From positions 1 through 17,045 of the forward strand of contig URRJ01000028.1 in the NCBI GenBank assembly GCA_900550205.1: a stretch of 17,045 bases of DNA. Reading direction: 5' to 3'. The stretch is from an uncultured Collinsella sp. (GTDB lineage: Bacteria > Actinomycetota > Coriobacteriia > Coriobacteriales > Coriobacteriaceae). A program made the position numbers and the translations under genes. The notes below the pieces were generated by a model that was given only the letters and a program-made list of their open reading frames with translations, did not search any database and had not been told where the DNA came from. This document shows, one piece after another, positions 6,033 to 11,630 of the stretch (its first letter is position 1; the number at the start of each line of letters is the position of its first letter).

Positions 6033-6764
6033 CTAGTGCAGAATCTTGGACAGGAACTCGCGGCAGCGCGGGTTCTCGGGGTTATCGAAGAAGTGCTCGG
6101 GCGTACCCTCCTCCAGGATGCGGCCGTCCTCCATAAAGATGACGCGGTCGGCCACCTGGCGCGCAAAGCCCATCTCGTGCGTCACGCAGATCATGGTGAT
6201 GTCCTCCTGCGCGAGCTCAATCATAACGTCCAGGACTTCCTGGACCATTTCGGGGTCGAGCGCCGAGGTCGGCTCGTCAAACAGGATGATGGGCTGCTTG
6301 GTGCACAGGGCACGAGCGATGGCGATGCGCTGCTGCTGACCGCCCGAGAGGTTCTGCGGATACTCGCCGGCCTTATGCGCCATGCCAACACGCTTGAGCG
6401 CGGCGATGGCGATCTCGGTCGCCTCCTCCTTGCTCTTCTTTTGCAGCTTGGTGGGCGCGAGTGTCAGGTTGCCCAGCACCGTCATGTTGGGATACAGGTT
6501 GAACTGCTGAAACACCATGGAGCTATACTTGCGAGCCATCTCCAGGTGGTTCTTTTTGGTGAGCGGCGTACCGTCAATGATGACCTCGCCCGATGTGGGC
6601 TCCTCAAGATAATCGACACAACGGATGAGCGTCGACTTACCCGAGCCGGAAGGCCCGATCATTACGAGCTTCTCGCCGCGCTTGACGGTGAGGTTGATAT
6701 CTTTGAGCACATGCAGGTCGCCAAAGTACTTGTTGAGATGCTTAATCTCGATCATGTCTGCCAT
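6033..6764 (-). CDS. Polar amino-acid ABC transporter ATP-binding protein (GlnQ-like)
   Basis: This 243-residue cytosolic ATPase powers the importer encoded by the next three genes. Motifs are complete: Walker A GPSGSGKST (37-45), Q-loop near Q86, signature LSGGQQQR (139-146), Walker B IILFDEP (159-165), D-loop SALD (167-170) and switch His (H196). The length and the FEDGRILEEGTPEHFF-like end (here MEDGRILEEG) are those of GlnQ/GluA-type subunits. It is the first gene of the operon. AGGGAAGGGAC provides the ribosome binding site, and a TACAAT -10 box is seen about 36 bases upstream. Confidence 0.94.
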   Translation of the reverse strand: MADMIEIKHLNKYFGDLHVLKDINLTVKRGEKLVMIGPSGSGKSTLIRCVDYLEEPTSGEVIIDGTPLTKKNHLEMARKYSSMVFQQFNLYPNMTVLGNLTLAPTKLQKKSKEEATEIAIAALKRVGMAHKAGEYPQNLSGGQQQRIAIARALCTKQPIILFDEPTSALDPEMVQEVLDVMIELAQEDITMICVTHEMGFARQVADRVIFMEDGRILEEGTPEHFFDNPENPRCREFLSKILH

Positions 6765-6799
6765 GAATGTCCCTTCCCTGCGTTTACACGAGTTGAACT

Positions 6800-6805
6800 A
6801 TTGTA
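6800..6805 (-). promoter_or_regulatory. Probable -10 box for the ABC importer operon
   Basis: TACAAT on the minus strand lies 36 bases before the ATPase start. No convincing -35 hexamer is visible at 17 bp. Confidence 0.4.
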
Positions 6806-6880
6806 CGGAAAGAACCACGTTTCCGCAGCCCACACTACATCCCCGTAAAGAACCCGCAATCTTCCCCTAGTCATTGGCCG

Positions 6881-6905
6881 CTCATTGGGGACAGGCTTAA
6901 ATGAG
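6881..6905. repeat. REP-like hairpin with GGGGACAGG core
   Basis: CTCATT (6881-6886) pairs with AATGAG (6900-6905) around a loop containing GGGGACAGGCTT. The same stem with a GGGGACGTT core occurs at 9549-9573. Confidence 0.6.
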
Positions 6906-6922
6906 TACCCAGCCCAGCAAAA

Positions 6923-6952
6923 AGGGGCGCGACCGCTATGGTCACGTCCCCT
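6923..6952 (-). terminator. Intrinsic terminator-like hairpin
   Basis: AGGGGCGCGACC pairs with GGTCACGTCCCCT around GCTAT. On the minus strand it runs into TTTTT. It lies downstream of the prolyl isomerase-yqeY unit and before the ABC operon promoter. Confidence 0.65.
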
Positions 6953-7000
6953 CAAGGCCCGAAAATAATACAACCGCCCTTGTTGAGCATAAGTCAGCGA

Positions 7001-7099
7001 AAACCCGTACACGCGAGCAAGGTGACGTGAAATGAAAGGGCGCAGACCTTATGGTCGCGCCCTTGAAATTGAACGTCAGATTGCCGCGTGTACGGGTTT
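7001..7099. repeat. 99-nt nested inverted repeat
   Basis: AAACCCGTACACGCG (7001-7015) is the exact inverse of CGCGTGTACGGGTTT (7085-7099). Inside, GCAA pairs with TTGC, and ACGT with ACGT. The centre is the hairpin AAGGGCGC-(A)-GACC-TTAT-GGTC-GCGCCCTT (7036-7064). The nested symmetry suggests either a folded RNA or a small mobile or repeat element. The inner hairpin also resembles the terminator at 6923-6952. Confidence 0.65.
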
Positions 7100-7112
7100 G
7101 CAGCGTCGAGCC

Positions 7113-7140
7113 GTTACGCGGTTTGGTAAAACCGCGTAAC
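7113..7140. terminator. Hairpin at the end of yqeY
   Basis: GTTACGCGGTTT (7113-7124) and AAACCGCGTAAC (7129-7140) form a perfect 12-bp stem with a 4-nt loop, starting 3 bases after the yqeY stop. There is no T-run after it on the minus strand, so it may stabilise the 3' end more than terminate. Confidence 0.6.
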
Positions 7141-7143
7141 AAA

Positions 7144-7587
7144 TTACGCGAGTTTCGCTCCGACGATCTTTGCTGCTGCCGGCTTGTCGAAGTTGCCGCC
7201 GGTGGCCTTGCCGAGTGCACCCATAACCTGGCCCATCTGCTTCTTGGACGTAGCGCCCAGCTCGGCGATAACCTGCTCGATCAGGGCCTCGAGCTCCTCG
7301 CCCGAAACCTGCGCAGGCAGCAGGCTCTCCAGAATCTTGACCTGCTCGGTCAGGTTGTCGGTACGCTCTTGGTCGGTGCCGGCCTTGATGGACATCTCCA
7401 GCGTCTCGCTCGTCTGCTTAATCAGACGCTTGATCATGTTGTTGACGTCTTCCTCGGTCACATCGCGGCGCTCGTTGACCTCAATATTCTTCACCTCGGC
7501 CTTGACCTGGCGAATGATGGACAGGCGAACCTTGTCCTTAGCCTTCATGGCCGCGATCATTTCCTTCTGCAGCTCTTCGTTGGTCAT
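7144..7587 (-). CDS. GatB/YqeY domain-containing protein
   Basis: This 147-residue cytosolic protein has the YqeY family pattern: MTNEELQKEMIAAMKAKDKVRLSIIRQVKAEVKNIEV at the start, then a central helical region with ...NNMIKRLIKQTSET, and a C-terminal LLPAQVSGEELEALIEQVIAELGATSKKQMGQVMGAL tail domain like that of GatB. YqeY is thought to have tRNA-related amidase-associated or tRNA-binding roles, but its function is unproven. The frame is open to 7623. The ATG at 7587 has a strong GAGGAGGATT site and gives the family's usual length (about 148), so I used it. It follows the prolyl isomerase gene by 54 bases, probably in one transcript. Confidence 0.9.
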   Translation of the reverse strand: MTNEELQKEMIAAMKAKDKVRLSIIRQVKAEVKNIEVNERRDVTEEDVNNMIKRLIKQTSETLEMSIKAGTDQERTDNLTEQVKILESLLPAQVSGEELEALIEQVIAELGATSKKQMGQVMGALGKATGGNFDKPAAAKIVGAKLA

Positions 7588-7641
7588 CTGCAAATCCTCC
7601 TCAATAGCGTGGGCGGCACTCACGCGGGCACCGCCCCATGA

Positions 7642-8865
7642 TTACTCAGTCGTCGACGAATCGCCGGTCGAACTCTTGGTGACGCCCTTCAGGCTGACGT
7701 TATAGGGCACGTCCTTGGGCATGGGGTTAACGGTGATGTCGGCGTCCTTCTTGTACTGCTCCAGCCACTCGCTGTACGCGGTGCTTGCCGCCTGCGTCTT
7801 CACCACGTTGGAGACGTACTTCTTGATGTCCTTGGGCACCTGCTTAATGTCATCGACCTGATTATCGACATGGAAGTAGTCGGTGCACTTGATGATGTGG
7901 TAACCATAGGTCGACTCGACGACGTCGCTCACATCGCCCTTGTTGAGCACCTCGAGCGCCGCCTGGTAGCTGTCGACGAAGGTGGTGAGCTTGTCCCAGC
8001 CCACATCGCCCTTCTTATCCTTGGAGCCGGTATCGTCGGAGTACTGCTTTACGGCGTCCTCAAAGCTCAGCTCGCCGGAGTTGATCTTGTCCAGGCACTC
8101 CTGCGCCTTGGCCTTGGCAGCGGCCTTGTCCTCGTCGGAAGCGTCGGAATCGACCTTGATCAGAATATTCGACGAGCGACGGGCGTCATTGTAGTTGGAC
8201 AGGTTCTCATTGATGTAATCGACGATCTCGCTGTCCTTGGGCTTGCTTGTGGGTGCTACCGCGTCCTTGAGTTTCTGCTGTGCCAGGCTCTCCTTGAGCG
8301 AGTCCTTGTAGGTGTCCTCGGTGTAGCCATAGGTCTTAAGCGTCTTCTTAAAGGCCTTGGCGCCGCCGGCACTCTTGCAGGCGTCCTTCCAGGCCTTCTC
8401 GACCTCCTCGTCCGAGACGGTCACGCCGTTTTCCTTCTGCGCTTGCTGAAGCAGAATCTGCTGCGTGTAGGAGTCAATGAGCTGCTTGCGATACTTCTTG
8501 GGCGTGAGGTCGTTGTCGACCAGGTACTGCGCCCAGTCCTTGTCCTTGGTGTAGCCGTAGGACGTACGCATGCTCATGATCTGCTTGGTCACGGTGTCCT
8601 CGGTGAGGTTGGTGCCATTGATGGTAGCAGCCACGCCACCAGTAAGCTTATAGCCCGAGCTGGCGCTTTCGGTCTGCGACATCAGGCCGGAGCACGCCAT
8701 GGCCGAGACGGAAAGCAGCATCGCCAGCACGCCGATGACCACCAGGATGATCTTGACGGTCTTGGACACATAGGTCTTGCGCTGCTTCTTACGAGAGCTG
8801 GAGGCGGTGCGAGCCTGTTGCTCGGGCGTCGGCACGGCCTCGGGGTTCTTTTTCTTATTTGCCAT
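7642..8865 (-). CDS. Membrane-anchored parvulin-type peptidyl-prolyl cis-trans isomerase
   Basis: This 407-residue protein starts with a basic cytosolic tail (MANKKKNPEAV...SRKKQRKTYV), then one hydrophobic segment (about residues 38-60, IILVVIGVLAMLLSVSAMAC), placing the rest outside the membrane. Residues about 75-225 form a SurA/PrsA-like helical chaperone part (TINGTNLTEDTVTKQIM..., KKYRKQLIDSYTQQILLQQA). Residues about 230-335 are the rotamase domain (SSNILIKV, GELSFEDAVKQYSDDTGSKDKKGDVGW, STYGYHIIKCTD). It probably folds exported proteins, as PrsA does. The Cys in SAMAC is not a good lipobox, so a plain membrane anchor is more likely. GAAAGG precedes the start. The C-terminus is Ser/Thr-rich (TKSSTGDSSTTE). 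Confidence 0.88.
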   Translation of the reverse strand: MANKKKNPEAVPTPEQQARTASSSRKKQRKTYVSKTVKIILVVIGVLAMLLSVSAMACSGLMSQTESASSGYKLTGGVAATINGTNLTEDTVTKQIMSMRTSYGYTKDKDWAQYLVDNDLTPKKYRKQLIDSYTQQILLQQAQKENGVTVSDEEVEKAWKDACKSAGGAKAFKKTLKTYGYTEDTYKDSLKESLAQQKLKDAVAPTSKPKDSEIVDYINENLSNYNDARRSSNILIKVDSDASDEDKAAAKAKAQECLDKINSGELSFEDAVKQYSDDTGSKDKKGDVGWDKLTTFVDSYQAALEVLNKGDVSDVVESTYGYHIIKCTDYFHVDNQVDDIKQVPKDIKKYVSNVVKTQAASTAYSEWLEQYKKDADITVNPMPKDVPYNVSLKGVTKSSTGDSSTTE

Positions 8866-8932
8866 GTTTGGCCTTTCGCATCACGAATCGAACAAACGCC
8901 ATTGTGTCACAACGCAGCCCCCGCGGCACACC

Positions 8933-8973
8933 TGGTGCATGGGGGACAGGTTAATCTGCACCATTTTGGTGCA
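8933..8973. repeat. REP-like element with overlapping alternative hairpins
   Basis: TGGTGCA (8933-8939) pairs with TGCACCA (8957-8963) around GGGGGACAGGTTAATC. The same TGCACCA can pair with a second TGGTGCA (8967-8973), which is followed by another AAGGGGACAGGT core. The region is upstream of the prolyl isomerase and downstream of the PTS gene. Confidence 0.65.
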
Positions 8974-8994
8974 AAGGGGACAGGTCTGGCAGTT

Positions 8995-9050
8995 GGCAGT
9001 TAGGGACGTTCCTTTTCTGCCGGCGGTTAGGGACGGTCCCCAGTGCCGGC
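8995..9050. repeat. Two adjoining REP-like hairpins with AGGGACG cores, 3' of the PTS gene
   Basis: The first pairs GGCAG (8995-8999) with CTGCC (9017-9021) around TTAGGGACGTTCC. The second pairs GCCGGC (9019-9024) with GCCGGC (9045-9050) and encloses GGGACGGTCCC, itself palindromic. They overlap at the GCC and start 1-2 bases after the PTS gene stop, so the second may act as its transcript end. Confidence 0.55.
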
Positions 9051-9051
9051 C

Positions 9052-9516
9052 TTAAAAGTGTCGACGGATGGCGTCGACCATGCCCTGCGGCGTGGTCTGG
9101 CCGAGCACGTCGGCCGCGGCGTCGGCATCCATAAAGATATTCATGAGCGCTTGCAGGGCCTCGACCTGGCCGCCCGGCTCGGCAATGCCCAGATTGATAA
9201 CGATCTGCGACGGCACCGGGGCGCCCATGCCCGCCATCGCGTTGAACGTCACAGGTGCGGCGGGCTTTACCACCGCGATATAGGGCTTAGCCACAAATCC
9301 GGGATCAGTATGCGGGATGGCGATATTGGCCGCCGGCATGGCAAGGCCCGTGGGATAGGCGTCCTCGCGTGCGCGAACGGCGTCAAGCCAGCCATCGGCA
9401 ATGTAGCCGCGCGGGGCGAGCTCGCTCTCGAGCTGCGCAAACACCTCGCCCGGCGTCGCACACCCCCAATCAAAAAACACCAGCTCAGGCGTAAACAGCG
9501 CTTCGTTATCCGCCAT
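9052..9516 (-). CDS. PTS sugar transporter subunit IIA (fructose/galactitol type)
   Basis: This 154-residue cytosolic protein matches the EIIA type-2 domain of the phosphotransferase system. The phosphorylated His is H69 in NIAIPHTDPG, preceded by the typical AREDAYPTGLAMP stretch. Later, PSQIVINLGIAEPGGQVEALQALMNIF and the C-terminal helix fit the fold. EIIA accepts phosphate from HPr and gives it to EIIB. No EIIB, EIIC or sugar-metabolic gene is adjacent, so it is an orphan. It may serve a distant permease or act in regulation. It most resembles GatA-like EIIA by its length and PHTDP motif; the sugar cannot be named. GAGAGGTGAG is the ribosome binding site. Confidence 0.85.
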   Translation of the reverse strand: MADNEALFTPELVFFDWGCATPGEVFAQLESELAPRGYIADGWLDAVRAREDAYPTGLAMPAANIAIPHTDPGFVAKPYIAVVKPAAPVTFNAMAGMGAPVPSQIVINLGIAEPGGQVEALQALMNIFMDADAAADVLGQTTPQGMVDAIRRHF

Positions 9517-9548
9517 GCGCTCACCTCTCTCACCTAGTCACCTGCTAG

Positions 9549-9590
9549 TCATTGGGGACGTTCTTAAATGAGTAGTCATTCAAGAACGTC
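9549..9590. repeat. REP-like element with GGGGACGTTC core and longer hairpin
   Basis: TCATT-GGGGACGTTCTTA-AATGA is the basic element. It also sits in a larger stem: GACGTTCTT (9557-9565) pairs with AAGAACGTC (9582-9590), and AATGA with TCATT inside, around a GTAG loop. It lies between the PTS gene promoter and the purN terminator. Confidence 0.65.
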
Positions 9591-9602
9591 GCAGGCGACT
9601 AC

Positions 9603-9646
9603 CAAAACAAAAGGTGGTCACGCGCACCTTGGCGCCAATGACCACC
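9603..9646 (-). terminator. Intrinsic terminator of the purFMN unit
   Basis: GGTGGTCA (9613-9620) pairs with TGACCACC (9639-9646). On the minus strand the stem runs into TTTTGTTTTGG. It lies 32 bases after the purN stop. Confidence 0.8.
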
Positions 9647-9677
9647 CTGACCATCAACTAAATTGTACTGTGCACCG

Positions 9678-10379
9678 CTAGCCGCGGGGCACATCAATTG
9701 CGACCTTACCGTTCTCCAACACGTGGACGCGGCCATCGGCGAGCATCTGCACGACCTCGGGATACAGCACGTGCTCGATCGCGTGGATGTGCTCCTCGAG
9801 CGTATCGACATCCCAGCCCTCCTCAACAGCCAGCGCACGCTGGGCGATGATGGGGCCGTTGTCGTAGATCTCGTTGGCAAAGTGCACGGTCACGCCGGTC
9901 ACCTTGACGCCGCGGGCAAACGCATCGTCGATCGCGTGGGCACCGGTAAAGCTCGGCAGCAGGGCCGGGTGCAGGTTGACCACGCGGTTGGGAAACGCTG
10001 CCAGCAGTGGCGTGTGTACCATGCGCATGTAGCCGGCCATGACCACATACTCGCAGCCGCGCTCGAGCAGCTCGTGCGCGATGATCTCGTCGGCAGCAAT
10101 AGGGTCGGCGTAGACATCCTTGGACAGCGTGAGCGTCTGGATACCCGCACGCTCTGCGCGCTGCAAACCCTTGGCCGAAGGGCGGCTCGACACCACGAGC
10201 TCAATCGAAGCGTTGAGCTCGCCGGCGGCGATCAGGTCGATCAACGCCTGTAAGTTGGTACCCGACCCGCTGATGAGCACGCCGATCTTGAGCGGCTCGG
10301 CGGTATCAGTGCCGGTCGGTCGGCTATAGGGCACAAAGCCCAGGCCCTCGGCAGCAGTCATCTGCTCGTTAGCGCTCAT
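9678..10379 (-). CDS. purN: Phosphoribosylglycinamide formyltransferase (GART)
   Basis: This 233-residue enzyme transfers a formyl group from 10-formyl-THF to GAR in step 3 of purine synthesis. Family motifs are clear: IGVLISGSGTNLQALID at the start of the fold, VVMAGYMRMV, then the catalytic Asn and His in NLHPALLPSFTGAHAI (N135, H137) and the Asp in YDNGPIIAQ (D173). The protein has about 30 extra residues before the first beta strand (MSANEQMTAAEG...TDTAEPLK) compared with E. coli PurN. No later start looks better, so the extension is probably real. The ATG lies inside purM (11-base overlap), indicating coupled translation. A TTG at 10391 is a less likely start. Confidence 0.93.
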   Translation of the reverse strand: MSANEQMTAAEGLGFVPYSRPTGTDTAEPLKIGVLISGSGTNLQALIDLIAAGELNASIELVVSSRPSAKGLQRAERAGIQTLTLSKDVYADPIAADEIIAHELLERGCEYVVMAGYMRMVHTPLLAAFPNRVVNLHPALLPSFTGAHAIDDAFARGVKVTGVTVHFANEIYDNGPIIAQRALAVEEGWDVDTLEEHIHAIEHVLYPEVVQMLADGRVHVLENGKVAIDVPRG

Positions 10380-11472
10380 CGGAGTACACAACCTTACCGG
10401 AGCCCTCGACGCACTCGCCCACGCGGAACGGCTTCTCGCCCAGCGCGACCAGAGCCTCGGTCACCGCGGCCTCGTCCTCGGGAGCGACGATCAGGCACAG
10501 GCCAACGCCCATGTTGAAGGTCTTGCACGCCTCGTTGGGCGCAAGCTCGGCCTGGCGCGACACATAGGTGATGACGGGCGGAACGTCCCAGCCCATCTCG
10601 GCACCGTTGCGGGTGACCACGGCGTCGACGTCGTCGGCGAGCGCGCGGTTGAGGTTCTCGGTAATACCGCCACCGGTGATGTGGGCAATGGCATGAACGT
10701 TGGCGCCACCGCGGAGCAGCTCCAGAATCGGCTTGACGTAAATGCGCGTAGGAGCCAACAGAGCGTCTGCCAGCGATGCACCGCCGAGCTCCTCGAGCGG
10801 ACGGCTCAGCTCCTCGGCCTTAGCGGCGGCCTCGGGCGTACCCGGCTTAATGCCGTCAACGCCGATGACCTTACGCACGAGCGAGTAGCCGTTGGAGTGC
10901 ACGCCGGTGGAAGGAAGGCCCAGAATCACGTCGCCGGGACGGACGTTGGCGGGATCGAGCATCTTGGGACGGTCGACGACGCCCACGGTAAAGCCAGCGA
11001 GGTCGTAGTCGGCAGGAGCCATGACGCCCGGGTGCTCGGCCATCTCGCCACCCACGAGCGCGCAGCCCGCGAGTTTGCAGCCGTCGGCAACGCCCTTGAT
11101 GATCTTTGCCATGTGCTCGGCCTCGATGTGGCCAATGGCAACGTAGTCCAAGAAGAACAGCGGCTCGGCGCCCGAAGCCAAAATATCGTTGACGCACATG
11201 GCGACCAGGTCCTGGCCCACCGTCTCGTGACGGTCCATGATCTGGGCGAGCACGAGCTTGGTGCCCACGCCGTCGGTACCGCTGATCAGGATCGGATCTT
11301 CCATATCCTTGAGCGCGGCGGCCGAAAACAGGCCACCAAAGCCACCGATGCCGCCGATGACCTCGGGGCGGTTAGTGTCCTTGACCATCTGCTTAATCGC
11401 ATCGACGGCGCGGCCGCCCTCGGCGGTATCGACACCGGCGTCCTCATACGTCACATGTTTGCTGTCGCTCAT
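10369..11472 (-). CDS. purM: Phosphoribosylformylglycinamidine cyclo-ligase (AIR synthase)
   Basis: This 367-residue cytosolic enzyme closes the imidazole ring using ATP (step 5). It has YEDAGVDTAEGGRAVDAIK near the start, the glycine-rich PEVIGGIGGFGGLF, ISGTDGVGTKLVLA, the nucleotide-binding NDILASGAEPLFFLDY, LVGGEMAEHPGVM, and the C-terminal HITGGGITENLNRAL. These are the standard PurM blocks in order, and the length is slightly above the usual 345-350. GAGGAAGG is the ribosome binding site. It follows purF across a 156-base gap and overlaps purN. Confidence 0.96.
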   Translation of the reverse strand: MSDSKHVTYEDAGVDTAEGGRAVDAIKQMVKDTNRPEVIGGIGGFGGLFSAAALKDMEDPILISGTDGVGTKLVLAQIMDRHETVGQDLVAMCVNDILASGAEPLFFLDYVAIGHIEAEHMAKIIKGVADGCKLAGCALVGGEMAEHPGVMAPADYDLAGFTVGVVDRPKMLDPANVRPGDVILGLPSTGVHSNGYSLVRKVIGVDGIKPGTPEAAAKAEELSRPLEELGGASLADALLAPTRIYVKPILELLRGGANVHAIAHITGGGITENLNRALADDVDAVVTRNGAEMGWDVPPVITYVSRQAELAPNEACKTFNMGVGLCLIVAPEDEAAVTEALVALGEKPFRVGECVEGSGKVVYSDER

Positions 11473-11540
11473 CTGAGCCTTCCTCTCCCACTACCGTCCG
11501 CCGCCCAGGCGTCAAACGGTGCTCATAGTTGCGTTCATAT

Positions 11541-11567
11541 CGGCGCACACCGCAGCGGTGCGCGCCG
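11541..11567. other. GC-rich hairpin between purF and purM
   Basis: CGGCGC-A-CACCG pairs with CGGTG-C-GCGCCG around CAG, an 11-bp stem with one mismatch and no T-run on either side. It lies within the purF-purM gap. It may slow RNA decay or set relative expression; this is an inference. Confidence 0.5.
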
Positions 11568-11589
11568 TCATATCAACAAAACAGCAGAT

Positions 11590-11630
11590 AAAACCTGCCA
11601 AAATAAACCTGTCCCTACATGGCAGGTTTT
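11590..11630 (-). repeat. REP-like hairpin with AGGGACAGG core overlapping the purF stop
   Basis: AAAACCTGCCA (11590-11600) pairs perfectly with TGGCAGGTTTT (11620-11630) around a 19-nt loop. The right arm includes the purF stop codon region. The element is nearly identical to that at 32-66. On the minus strand the stem ends in TTTT, so it could partly terminate between purF and purM. Confidence 0.75.

Larger units (their letters stand above)
6765..7143. other. Gene-free region of serial hairpins between yqeY and the ABC operon
   Basis: No coding frame is supported here. From right to left the region holds a 12-bp hairpin (7113-7140), a nested inverted repeat (7001-7099) enclosing one terminator-like hairpin, a second terminator-like hairpin (6923-6952), a REP-like element (6881-6905) and the promoter of the ABC operon. 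Confidence 0.65.

Noticed and set aside
6923..7140. tRNA or other known RNA gene in the yqeY-ABC gap
   Set aside because: The hairpins do not form a cloverleaf, and there is no GTTCGANTC-type arm or acceptor pairing.
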